Shown in pieces: positions 16,873-25,312 of a DNA stretch of 64,000 nucleotides. Source of the DNA: CAZAZQ01 sp964489705 (GTDB lineage Bacteria; Zixibacteria; MSB-5A5; GN15; FEB-12); NCBI GenBank assembly GCA_964489705.1, contig CAZAZQ010000016.1, positions 9,233 to 73,232 on the forward strand, given 5' to 3'. Each line of letters begins with the position of its first letter. Position 1 is the first letter of the stretch. A program made the position numbers and the translations under genes. Under the pieces are notes generated by a model that made no database searches, had not been told where the DNA came from, and was given only the letters and a program-made list of their open reading frames with translations.

Positions 16873-17832
16873 ATGAAAAAGAGGCAAGGCACCAAAAAAG
16901 TCGTCGCCATGCTCGGGTATGGTTCCCAAGGACGAGCCTTGGCGCAAAACCTCCGCGACTCGGGATACGACGTCGTGGTCGGGCTCAGAAGCGGTTCTTC
17001 TTCACGCGCTTTGGCGAAGAAAGACGGTATGAGCGACATCACCACCATTCCTCAAGCGGTAAAACAATCCGACGTTGTTTGTTTTGCCTTTCCCGACCAT
17101 TGCCACGGCAAAGTCTACCGCCGTTCCATTGCCAAGAACCTATCCCCCTATCACACCCTCTGGTTTCTGCAAGGAATGTCGATTCACTTCCGGTTTGTCG
17201 TGCCTTCGCCGAACCATGACGTCATTTTGATCGCACCGCACGCCCCGGGAGTTGCTGTCCGAGAGAAATATCTCACTGGTGAGCCCTTCTCCGCTTTCTC
17301 TGCCGTCCATCAAAACCCAAGCGGCAAAGCGAAAAGAACCGTCCGAGAATTAGCCGAAGCAATCGGCATCCCCCACGACAAGCTCATTCCCACGACATTC
17401 GCCCGCGAAGCGATAGGTGATCTTTTCGGCGAACAGGCGGTTTTATGCGGCGGCTTGGCGGGCTTGATAAAAAACGGCTTCGATGTTCTGGTGGAAAGCG
17501 GTATCCCGCCGGAGAACGCTTATCTTGAAGTCGCCTACCAGCTTGACTTGATTGTCGAGCTGATAAAACGCTACGGTATCGAAGGGATGTTCCGGCGTAT
17601 CTCCGTGACGGCACGCTACGGCTCTATTCGGGCAGCGGAAAAGATTTTCACGGCAGATGTGAAACAAAGGATGAAAGAGCTGCTTGAGGAAATCACATCG
17701 GGGACCTTTTCCGAAAAGCTCTCCCGTTTGACGGAAGGCGATATCGCTTCTTTGGACAAAGCGATAAAAAAACTCAGCTCACCGGCTTTTGAAAAAGCGG
17801 CAAGAAAGCACCGCCCCTCTTCAAAAAAATAA
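16873..17832 (+). CDS. Ketol-acid reductoisomerase-like protein with altered active site
   Basis: 319 residues, start ATG 16873, similar to class I IlvC along its whole length: Rossmann GYGSQGRALAQNLRDSG (15-31), VVVGLRSGSS, GDLFGEQAVLCGG and a C-terminal knot domain. Against bacterial IlvC, the metal-binding Asp183, Glu187 and Glu219 and substrate Ser244 are kept. The conserved His of FAHG is Gln100 (FLQG), the Lys of APKGPG is His123 (APHAPG) and the second helix glutamate is Gln223. No ilvB, ilvN or ilvD is near. It may be a paralog acting on another 2-hydroxy/keto acid, or inactive; the paralog reading is favoured. Confidence 0.8.
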   Translation: MKKRQGTKKVVAMLGYGSQGRALAQNLRDSGYDVVVGLRSGSSSRALAKKDGMSDITTIPQAVKQSDVVCFAFPDHCHGKVYRRSIAKNLSPYHTLWFLQGMSIHFRFVVPSPNHDVILIAPHAPGVAVREKYLTGEPFSAFSAVHQNPSGKAKRTVRELAEAIGIPHDKLIPTTFAREAIGDLFGEQAVLCGGLAGLIKNGFDVLVESGIPPENAYLEVAYQLDLIVELIKRYGIEGMFRRISVTARYGSIRAAEKIFTADVKQRMKELLEEITSGTFSEKLSRLTEGDIASLDKAIKKLSSPAFEKAARKHRPSSKK

Positions 17833-17856
17833 AGCTACAGGGAAAATGTCAGCCAA

Positions 17857-18396
17857 TTAGGTCGTCGCTCCGCCGATGCTGGAATCAAGGAAAAGATACG
17901 GCTTCCACTGAGCGGCGATGCCGTAATGGCGCTGAATGAAAGTGATGTAGGTCGGGCGGGTCGGTTTCCGCAGCAATTTCATACCCGCTTCTTGCGGCGT
18001 CCGGTCGCCTTTTTTGTTGTTACATTTCGAGCAAGCACAGACCAAGTTTTCCCACGTCTCCTGTCCTCCCAATCGCTTGGGGATGACATGGTCAACCGTC
18101 ATCGGTCCTTTGAAACTGCCGCAGTACTGGCACTGGTGGTTGTCGCGGGTGAGGATGTTTTTCCGCGTCAGCATAATCCGTTTGTGGGGGACTTTTCGAT
18201 ACTGCCAAAGCCGCACCACCGAGGGCAGGGCATAACTCTTTGAAACCGTCCGCAGTTTCAAGCCGTCGGCTTTCTCAATCATCTCGGCTTTACCCTGAAA
18301 AACAAGCACAATCGCCCGCTTCGCCGAGCAGACCGTCAGCGGTTCGTAATTCTGATTGAGCATCAGGACTCTTCTATTGACGATTGAATGAGCCAT
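17857..18396 (-). CDS. HNH endonuclease-family protein
   Basis: 179 residues. The N-terminal part (LMLNQNYEPLTVCSAKRAIVL) is typical of the widespread HNH family often annotated as a McrA-like restriction nuclease. The HNH core is CQYCG (about 100-104), TVDHVIPKRLGG and NLVCACSKCNNKKGD, with two CxxC zinc pairs and the catalytic DH. Usually a chromosomal, non-mobile gene of uncertain role. A TATAAT stands only 5 bases before the ATG, so a nearly leaderless transcript is possible, but no good -35 box accompanies it. Confidence 0.88.
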   Translation of the reverse strand: MAHSIVNRRVLMLNQNYEPLTVCSAKRAIVLVFQGKAEMIEKADGLKLRTVSKSYALPSVVRLWQYRKVPHKRIMLTRKNILTRDNHQCQYCGSFKGPMTVDHVIPKRLGGQETWENLVCACSKCNNKKGDRTPQEAGMKLLRKPTRPTYITFIQRHYGIAAQWKPYLFLDSSIGGATT

Positions 18397-18665
18397 TTTT
18401 ATTATACCACCAGTCGTACCGGTTGTTTCCTCATTTGCGTTGCCGACGTTTCACTTTTGACGCCCCAACCGGCAGCTTTATTTAATAAATATCGGAAATC
18501 GGCTGAGTGTCAACAGGTTTTTCCCTCCTGCTCTGTCGGGAAGTCAGCGCAGCATGGACACGCCGATACGTCCAGCCGTCGAGAAATCTTCCCTTCCGTC
18601 TTGTGTGGCGGGGGGTTACCTGTTTATATTCGCATGTGCAAAGAGGAAAGAGAAAAGTTGGGTCG

Positions 18666-19469
18666 GTGCGGCGGCTGGGAAGACGCCGGAGGTGGGGGGC
18701 GATCGGTATGCTGTTGGCAGCGTTCACAATATCGGTGGCGTCGGCATCAGTACCGCTGGTGCATCAGCCGGTCTACCATCCGGCTGGGCGAGTGGGAGAA
18801 GTGGGGTTTCATGCGAGTTTCGCTTACGCGTCGATTTCCAAGAAGGGTGCCTATCGTCCCTGCGATGAGCAGAGGTATTCGCTGGGGATGAGCTTTGTCG
18901 CTTCCTCTAAAGTCGTCTTGAATGTCTCGTATCAGCCTCGTGTCCGTGACAGCGTCCGGCATTACTTGTGGGGTGGGCTCACGTACTACTTCAAGAATCC
19001 GCTCACCTCTTCCGCTGCGGTCAATCCGGACGGGGCGGTCGGTGGCGTGATTGCCTCTCTGGCGGCGGGCGGGCGATTTTATACGTATGCAAAAGGATCG
19101 TTTTCGACGTTGTGGGATGCTCGCTTGATGCTTCCGGTGTCACGGCACGTTACCTTCCTTGCCGGCTATCGCCGGTACGAGCAAAAGGAAGCCGCCGATG
19201 TCGTGCAGGGGTACGGGGGAATACGGATTTACTCCTCCACGTATCAACCGGATTCTCTCTTTCTCAATCCGGACGGAGCGGTCGGGAGTGTGACGTTGCA
19301 CCTGTCAGGCGGCGGTTCCGCCGATGGGTGGCAAAGTCAGGGCGTGGTGATGTTCCCACTGCAGGAAACCTTGACCTTGAAGGTGATTTTTTCCGCCGAG
19401 CGGGTGCGTTCTCCTTATCGGCTGGCGTTGACCGCCGGAGTGGGGGTATCGTTTTATCCTCGTAAGTAG
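18666..19469 (+). CDS. Putative outer-membrane beta-barrel or periplasmic beta-rich protein, unknown
   Basis: 267 residues from GTG 18666. This start is preferred because it gives a basic n-region and signal peptide (RRLGRRRRWGAIGMLLAAFT, cut after SVASA); ATG 18708 is the alternative and has a better purine-rich site. The rest is alternating hydrophobic/polar strands ending in an aromatic-basic tail (VGVSFYPRK), as in small outer-membrane barrels. The segment NPDGAVGxV followed by LxxGG occurs twice, about 85 residues apart, suggesting an internal duplication. I do not recognise the family. It is followed after 101 bases by the PDZ gene. Confidence 0.55.
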   Translation: MRRLGRRRRWGAIGMLLAAFTISVASASVPLVHQPVYHPAGRVGEVGFHASFAYASISKKGAYRPCDEQRYSLGMSFVASSKVVLNVSYQPRVRDSVRHYLWGGLTYYFKNPLTSSAAVNPDGAVGGVIASLAAGGRFYTYAKGSFSTLWDARLMLPVSRHVTFLAGYRRYEQKEAADVVQGYGGIRIYSSTYQPDSLFLNPDGAVGSVTLHLSGGGSADGWQSQGVVMFPLQETLTLKVIFSAERVRSPYRLALTAGVGVSFYPRK

Positions 19470-19570
19470 CAATATCTTAGCATCATACATCAATGGGCGA
19501 GGGAGCTTTTCATGAAACTCTGATTTGCCGTTCTCCGTATAAGCTACAAAAATCAAAAAAAGGAGCGGAT

Positions 19571-20551
19571 ATGAGAAGAGCGTGGTATGTATTGGCTGCC
19601 GGGATTCTGGCAATCGGATTGATAACCGTGCCTTTGATGGCAAAATCCCATAACGGCAATGACGGAGCATGGCTGGGCATTTACCCCCAGACGGTGGATA
19701 AAGAATTAGCGGAAGTGTTTGACTTGCCGGTTGATTACGGCGTCGTCATCAATGAGGTCATCGAAGATTCCCCTGCCGAGAAAGCTGGATTGAAAGAAGA
19801 CGACGTTATTATCAGCATCAACGGTAAACGCATCGCCAATGCCGACCGGCTGATTTCTTTAATCGGCAGAAGCGAGCCCGGTGATGAAGTTACGTTGACC
19901 GTCATGCGCGGGGACGACAAGAAAGAAATAACCGTCACCTTGGGCGAAAAGCCGGAGGAGGACTGGTCGTTCTCGACCGGCAGAAACCCGGCGAATGTTC
20001 GGAAATACTTTTTCTCGTACGAATCGGATAACGAAGGGGGCGGCTACATCGGCGTCGGTCTGACCAATTTGACCCCGCAGTTGGGTGATTATTTCGGCGT
20101 GGAAAAAGGCAACGGTGCTCTTATCACTGAGGTGATGAAAGATTCTCCGGCGAAAGAAGCCGGTTTGCGTGCCGGAGACGTGATTGTCTCCATTGACGGC
20201 GAGCAGGTGGAGGATATCGAAGATGTCCAGGATATCATTGGAGAAAAAGAACCGGGCGACAAAGTGACAATCACTGTTGTTCGTCAAAAGAAAGAGAAAG
20301 AGTTTACCGTCGAAGTCGGCGAAGGAGATGAAGACGAGGATGTCTACTCTTTCCACCAGATGTTTGACCCCGATGTTTATTTTAACTTTCCCAAGATGAA
20401 AGGACGCTTTTTCCCCTTTCCCCCTTTCCCGACACTGAACATGGATGAAGATTTCGATCAGGGCGAGTTGGAAGAGCAGATGGAGAAACTGAGAGACGAA
20501 TTAAGATCGCTCCAAAAAGAGATGAAAGAGATTCAGAAGAAACTTGATTGA
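19571..20551 (+). CDS. Periplasmic or membrane-anchored double-PDZ protein
   Basis: 326 residues from ATG 19571, behind a strong AAAAAAGGAG site; the open frame before it is not conserved-looking. A signal peptide/anchor (about 1-22) is followed by PDZ 1 (about 32-125; WLGIYPQTVDKELAEVF, EDSPAEKAGLKEDDVI) and PDZ 2 (about 155-245; YIGVGLTNLTPQ, DSPAKEAGLRAGDVI). Then comes an acidic, aromatic-rich stretch (KGRFFPFPPFPTL) and a C-terminal coiled coil (LEEQMEKLRDELRSLQKEM). No protease domain is present, unlike HtrA/DegP, so it is probably an adaptor or sensor for envelope proteins. A strong terminator follows. Confidence 0.88.
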   Translation: MRRAWYVLAAGILAIGLITVPLMAKSHNGNDGAWLGIYPQTVDKELAEVFDLPVDYGVVINEVIEDSPAEKAGLKEDDVIISINGKRIANADRLISLIGRSEPGDEVTLTVMRGDDKKEITVTLGEKPEEDWSFSTGRNPANVRKYFFSYESDNEGGGYIGVGLTNLTPQLGDYFGVEKGNGALITEVMKDSPAKEAGLRAGDVIVSIDGEQVEDIEDVQDIIGEKEPGDKVTITVVRQKKEKEFTVEVGEGDEDEDVYSFHQMFDPDVYFNFPKMKGRFFPFPPFPTLNMDEDFDQGELEEQMEKLRDELRSLQKEMKEIQKKLD

Positions 20552-20597
20552 CAAGAATAACAAAGCTTTCCTCCTGTGATTGTGAAGAGAGCGCAGA

Positions 20598-20632
20598 AGC
20601 CGAGTCTTCAAAAAGAAGACTTGGCTTTTTTT
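20598..20632 (+). terminator. Intrinsic terminator after the PDZ gene
   Basis: AGCCGAGTCTTC (20598-20609), loop AAAAA, GAAGACTTGGCT (20615-20626), then TTTTTT. A 12-bp stem with one G-T pair. Confidence 0.92.
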
Positions 20633-20684
20633 GTCAATTTTGTTTCTTGCCCCCGGGAAGGAAACCTACATATATTGAGGCGTT

Positions 20685-21656
20685 ATGACAGGAATTACAG
20701 TCGGAAAACTTTACGAAGCCCGCAATCAAGAGCTGGAACTGACCCCCTTGAACAGCAACGCGGAGGGGATGAAAAAACTCATCCGTCATCCTGATCTCCA
20801 TCGTCCGGGGTTAGCGCTGACCGGCTTTTTCGAGCGGTTCTCCAATCGGCGGATACAGATTTTGGGAGAGACCGAAATGGCATATATGAGCCGTCTTTCG
20901 GTCGAGCGGTTAATCGAGATTTCTCACCAGCTTTTCGAGTACGATATTCCGATGGTGGTGATTTCGAAGGGCATCGCTCCCCGCATCGAGTTTCTCCACG
21001 CCGCCGACAAGTACAATACCATCGTCTTTTCCAGCCGCTTGACGACGGTGGAGCTCATCAACCGGCTGTCGGCGTATCTGGACCATGTCTTTGCCCCGTC
21101 GATTACCGTTCACGGGACGCTGGTCGACGTGTATGGGGTCGGTCTGCTCTATACCGGCAAATCGGGTATCGGGAAGTCGGAAGTCGCCCTCGACTTGGTG
21201 GAGCGGGGACACCGTCTGGTTGCCGACGACGTGGTGCGTATCACCCGTGGCTTTTCGGATGTCATTATCGGTACCGGAGCGGAGCTGTTGGGGCACCATA
21301 TGGAAATTCGCGGGGTCGGGATTATCGACGTCGAGGAGTTGTTTGGCATTCGGGCAATCCGGGTGCAAAAACGTATCGAAGTGGAAGTCAACCTGGTGTT
21401 GTGGTCGGAGACGGAAGAATATGAGCGGTTGGGGGTGGAGGAAAAGCGGACTACGATTTTAGGGGTAAGTATCCCGTATGTGAAGGTCCCTATCTCGCCG
21501 GGGAAGAACATCACCGTCATTTCCGAAGTCATCGCCATGAACCATATGCTCAAAGTGTACGGGAAAAACTCCGCTGCGGAATTCTCCGAAAAGCTTTCCC
21601 GTCGTATTAACCGTGAATCATACATGAAAGATTATCTGGAATCCGACTACGAATAA
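20685..21656 (+). CDS. hprK: HPr(Ser) kinase/phosphorylase
   Basis: 323 residues, the standard length. Phosphorylates and dephosphorylates Ser46 of HPr in PTS-linked carbon regulation. The N-terminal domain is followed by Walker A LYTGKSGIGKSE, VADDVVRI, the HprK signature MEIRGVGIIDV and the C-terminal KRIEVEVNLVLW and VPYVKVPI-like (IPYVKVPI) segment. Neither HPr nor EI is in the window; a lone EIIA is at 2736. This points to a regulatory, sugar-transport-free PTS as seen in several gram-negative phyla (inference). Confidence 0.95.
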   Translation: MTGITVGKLYEARNQELELTPLNSNAEGMKKLIRHPDLHRPGLALTGFFERFSNRRIQILGETEMAYMSRLSVERLIEISHQLFEYDIPMVVISKGIAPRIEFLHAADKYNTIVFSSRLTTVELINRLSAYLDHVFAPSITVHGTLVDVYGVGLLYTGKSGIGKSEVALDLVERGHRLVADDVVRITRGFSDVIIGTGAELLGHHMEIRGVGIIDVEELFGIRAIRVQKRIEVEVNLVLWSETEEYERLGVEEKRTTILGVSIPYVKVPISPGKNITVISEVIAMNHMLKVYGKNSAAEFSEKLSRRINRESYMKDYLESDYE

Positions 21657-21802
21657 CTCTGAAAAACAACATGCCGCCTCCCTGCTGAAATCGCTTGGAG
21701 AAGCAGGGACTTTCATGTATAATGGAGGGAATTCTACCCGGCGACCGGAACTCGCCGACCGGAAGAGGGTAAAAGAGACGTATTCTGGAGGATATATTTT
21801 TG

Positions 21803-23533
21803 ATGAGTAGAAAAAAGATTCTGAGTATTGGTATTGTTTGTATTCTTGCCGCCGGTTTGTGGCTCTCATGCGGGAAATCCGGCGGTAAGGTCTTAGCCAA
21901 GGTCGGCGATTACGAAATCACGACCGAAGAATTCAACGAGTTTTACAAACAAAACTATCCCTTCCGTTCCGCGCAGGATGAGTTTGATTTCAAAAAGCAA
22001 CTGCTCGACAGTATCATCATCGATCGCTTGTTGATTCAAGCGGCGTACGAGAAAGGCATCGATAAGCTCGAAGAGCTCAGCCGGGTGGTGCTTGCCAACC
22101 GGGACAAATTTCTCATTGATGTTTTGTTGAAAAGAAAAATTACCGACAAGGCGGAACCGACGGAAGCCGACCTGAAAGATTTTTATAACCATCTCGAATA
22201 CAAGGTGAAAGTCTCCCATATCTTGGTTGACAATCTCGACACCGCCCAAATGTTGCTGGATCGGATTAAGAACGGAGAGAACTTTGAAATGCTCGCCTAC
22301 AAGTATTCCAAGGATCCCTCCGCCAAGCGCAACAAGGGTGACCTGGGATATTTCACATGGGGGGCGATGGTAGATGAATTTCAAGAAGCGGCGTTCAGCA
22401 TGGAGCCGGGCGAAGTGTCTCCGCCGGTGAAGACGCGATACGGCTATCATATTATCAAGCTGGTGGACAAAATCCCGAACGACGAGCGCACCGATTACAA
22501 GTCGATGCGCAGCCAACTGGTGGAGATGGTGCGTCGGTACAAGCAGAACCAGTTAGGCGAAAAATACTTCAACGAGATCAAAGAAAAGTATAGGGTCACT
22601 ATCGATACCGCCACTTGTAATTATCTCTTGCACAAGCGCGAGGTGATTTATCCGCCGGTTTTGCTGAAAACCCTTCCGAAAAACGACTTCGATTTGGAGC
22701 AGCTCGACCGGAACGAAAGAGAACTGGTGCTGGCGACCTGGAATGGCGGACAGATGACCGTCAGCGAATATCTCAACCTGGCGAACAAAACCGTCCCGCG
22801 GAATGTCCGTCCCGATTTTGACGATTACGATTCGCTGGCGACGATTATCTTTCGACTGAAGCTCAACGACGTGTTGGTGATGGAAGCGTTGAAGGAAGGC
22901 ATCGACAACGATCCGGAGTTCCATCGCAAGATGAAACTGTTCAAGGAACTGGCGATGGCGGAAATCATGCGGGATGATTCCCTTCCCAAACCGCCGCCGC
23001 CGGACGAAGCGACCATTCGCAAATATTATGACGACCACCCCGATGAGTTTACCGTCCCCGCCAAGGTCTACATTCACGAAATTCTTCTCAGCGATGAGCT
23101 CAAAGCCAAGAAGCTGAAAAAAGAACTTAAGTCCTTCGAGGACTTCAAACAAGCCGCCATGGATATGACCGAGCGGGTCGGCAAACGTATCGGCGGAGGC
23201 GACTTGGGCTATATTCAGCGAAGGTGGTTCCCGGAACTGTTCGATGAAGCGTGGAAAACCCCCATTGGCGGCATTGCCGGACCGATTCCGACTGAAGGAA
23301 AATATTCGCTCATTTACGTCGTTGACAAAATCGACGCCCAATTGAAGGACTATTTGGGCATGAAACGGGATATTGTCCAGAAGCTTACCAAACAGCAGGA
23401 GGAAGAAGCTCTTGCCCAGTGGGTGGAAGAACGGAAGAAAACCACCAAGGTCGTGGTGTACGACGACGCTTTGTGGTCTACTATCGACATGGATAAATAT
23501 GCGTCTACGGGTACGCCGGACACTACTTCGTAG
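21803..23533 (+). CDS. Parvulin-type (PpiC) peptidyl-prolyl isomerase, probable lipoprotein
   Basis: 576 residues from ATG 21803, with GGAGG 11 bases upstream. The signal peptide ends in LWLSCGKSGG: a cysteine close to a lipobox, though the -3 residue (W) is atypical, so lipidation is likely but not certain. A SurA-like N-terminal helical region (about 30-120) is followed by parvulin domain 1 (about 130-225; VSHILVDNL, GDLGYFTWGAM, TRYGYHIIKL) and a second, more divergent one (about 420-520; VYIHEILL, GGGDLGYIQRRW). Such proteins chaperone outer-membrane or secreted proteins. The next gene, 16 bases on, is a second parvulin chaperone. Confidence 0.88.
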   Translation: MSRKKILSIGIVCILAAGLWLSCGKSGGKVLAKVGDYEITTEEFNEFYKQNYPFRSAQDEFDFKKQLLDSIIIDRLLIQAAYEKGIDKLEELSRVVLANRDKFLIDVLLKRKITDKAEPTEADLKDFYNHLEYKVKVSHILVDNLDTAQMLLDRIKNGENFEMLAYKYSKDPSAKRNKGDLGYFTWGAMVDEFQEAAFSMEPGEVSPPVKTRYGYHIIKLVDKIPNDERTDYKSMRSQLVEMVRRYKQNQLGEKYFNEIKEKYRVTIDTATCNYLLHKREVIYPPVLLKTLPKNDFDLEQLDRNERELVLATWNGGQMTVSEYLNLANKTVPRNVRPDFDDYDSLATIIFRLKLNDVLVMEALKEGIDNDPEFHRKMKLFKELAMAEIMRDDSLPKPPPPDEATIRKYYDDHPDEFTVPAKVYIHEILLSDELKAKKLKKELKSFEDFKQAAMDMTERVGKRIGGGDLGYIQRRWFPELFDEAWKTPIGGIAGPIPTEGKYSLIYVVDKIDAQLKDYLGMKRDIVQKLTKQQEEEALAQWVEERKKTTKVVVYDDALWSTIDMDKYASTGTPDTTS

Positions 23534-23549
23534 AAATGTGTTGAACGGT

Positions 23550-24848
23550 ATGCAATGCCTTCGGGTGTGGGTTATCTCATCGTTGCTCGTCATCTTTGGA
23601 TTAACCCACACCTCATGGGCAAAAAGGGAAACGATCGACCGCATTGTGGCGGTGGTCGGAGATCGGGTCATTTTGGCTTCCGAGTTGGCAAGCCAGATGC
23701 AAATTTACGCCATCCAATCGGGGAAACGTCCGCAAAACGAAGAAGAAATCAAGCAATTGCAGGAGGAAGTCATCGACCAGATGATTTCCGACCAGTTGTT
23801 CATCCTCGCCGCTCAACAGGATACGTCCATCAGCGTGAGGCCCGAAGAGGTCGATCAGGCGCTTGACGAACATATCTCCCGCATCTCCCGGAACTTCAAA
23901 TCGCATGACGAGTTTATCCAAGCCCTTGCCGCAGAAGGGCTGACGATTCGAGAACTGAAGAAAAGATACCGCCCGGAGGTGGAAAATCAGCTTATCAAGC
24001 AACGCCTCATTCAGAAAAAGTTGTCATCGGTCGCCGTGTCACGTCACGAAGTGGAAGAGTTTTATTCCCGCTACAAAGATTCTCTCCCGGAACAACCGGA
24101 AGCGGTCAAATTGGCGCATATCCTTCTCACCATTAAACCCTCGCCGGAGATTGAAGATTCGGTGAAAGCTCTGGCGATGGAACTTCGCAAGCGGGCTTTG
24201 GCGGGCGAGGATTTTGCCGCCCTTTCCGAGAAGTATTCCAGCATGGGAGCAGGTGCCTCGGGCGGGGACTTGGGATTTGTATCTCGTGAGGACGTCGTAC
24301 CGGAGTTTGCCCGAGCGGCATTCAAGTTGTCGGTGGGTGATATTTCCGGTGTCGTCCGTACCCAGTTCGGATATCATATTATCAAATGCGAAGAGAAAAA
24401 AGGCGACCGGCTTCACCTTCGCCATATCCTTCTGGCGGTAGAGCCGAGCCAAGCGGACACCGAACGGGTCATGCACTTGGCGGATTCGTTGTTGCAGGTG
24501 GTTCGCAACGGCGGCGATTTTCAGCAGTTGGCGAAAGATTTTTCCGACGACAACGAAACCCGCGCCCAAGGAGGAGAACTCGGCTGGTTCGCCACTTCGG
24601 AGCTGCCGGAAGTTTTCGCCCAAGCCGTTACCGGATGGAATACGCCCGGCGAATACAAAGGTCCCATCCGCTCGAAGTTCGGTATCCACATTTTGAAGCT
24701 GCTTGATTACCAACCGGCACGGAAACTGACTCTGACGGATGATTACGACGAGTTGAAAGAGATGACGCGTCAGGAAAAAGCCGCTCGTCTTATCGATAAA
24801 TGGTTGACCAAGCTCAAAGAAAAAACGTATATCGAAAAACGCTTATAA
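23550..24848 (+). CDS. SurA-type periplasmic peptidyl-prolyl isomerase/chaperone
   Basis: 432 residues from ATG 23550, chosen for its signal peptide (MQCLRVWVISSLLVIFG..SWA); an in-frame ATG at 23499 would overlap the previous gene. The SurA N-domain begins RIVAVVGDRVILASEL. Two parvulin domains follow: about 180-280 (KLAHILLTIKP, GGDLGFVSREDVVPEF, TQFGYHIIKCE) and about 285-385 (HLRHILLAVEP, GGELGWFATSELPEVF, SKFGIHILKL). A C-terminal helix follows. Size and layout match E. coli SurA (428), so a role in outer-membrane protein folding is likely. It shares an operon with the upstream lipoprotein and the S4 gene. Confidence 0.9.
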   Translation: MQCLRVWVISSLLVIFGLTHTSWAKRETIDRIVAVVGDRVILASELASQMQIYAIQSGKRPQNEEEIKQLQEEVIDQMISDQLFILAAQQDTSISVRPEEVDQALDEHISRISRNFKSHDEFIQALAAEGLTIRELKKRYRPEVENQLIKQRLIQKKLSSVAVSRHEVEEFYSRYKDSLPEQPEAVKLAHILLTIKPSPEIEDSVKALAMELRKRALAGEDFAALSEKYSSMGAGASGGDLGFVSREDVVPEFARAAFKLSVGDISGVVRTQFGYHIIKCEEKKGDRLHLRHILLAVEPSQADTERVMHLADSLLQVVRNGGDFQQLAKDFSDDNETRAQGGELGWFATSELPEVFAQAVTGWNTPGEYKGPIRSKFGIHILKLLDYQPARKLTLTDDYDELKEMTRQEKAARLIDKWLTKLKEKTYIEKRL

Positions 24849-24854
24849 CCGCCG

Positions 24855-25106
24855 ATGCGTATTGACGATTATCTTTCGACAGTGGGGGTAGTCAAACGGC
24901 GGACGATTGCCAAAGAACTGGCGCAAAACGGCATGATAACCGTCAATGGTCGCACGGTAAAACCGGCGTATCACGTAAAACAAAATGACATTATCTTCAT
25001 AAAGGGAAAGCGTGCGATAACGGTGGAAGTACTCGCTATTCCGACCGGTTCGGTTCCTAAAAATCAGCGCGAAAAGTTCTTCAAAGTCGTTAATAGTACG
25101 TTATAG
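24855..25106 (+). CDS. S4-domain RNA-binding protein (Hsp15/RlbA-like)
   Basis: 83 residues, almost entirely an S4 fold: RIDDYLSTVGVVKRRTIAKE, NGMITVNGRTVKPAYHVK and NDIIFI. Similar stand-alone S4 proteins bind rRNA or stalled 50S-tRNA complexes (Hsp15, RqcP/YlmH-related). Which one applies cannot be settled from sequence. It starts 6 bases after the SurA-like gene and ends the operon. Confidence 0.8.
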   Translation: MRIDDYLSTVGVVKRRTIAKELAQNGMITVNGRTVKPAYHVKQNDIIFIKGKRAITVEVLAIPTGSVPKNQREKFFKVVNSTL

Positions 25107-25312
25107 TACGTGTCAAGAAATTTCCACAAAATGTTTATATTTTCGTAGTGATCTTCACGACTGACTTTCTCCCATTAAGATGAAAGTGTCTATGGGCTAC
25201 ATGGAAGAGTCGTTTGCGCATTGCTTTGTCGTGTGGAATGGAGTAAAGCAATCGGATTAAGAAAAAGCGAAGCATCAAAGTGCTACGGGATGACGTCCCT
25301 TGGTGGGTTTTC

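Noticed and set aside
18397..18410. Leaderless promoter of the HNH gene
   Set aside because: TATAAT is present 5 bases before the ATG, but no -35 box at proper spacing was found; it is mentioned only within the gene entry.
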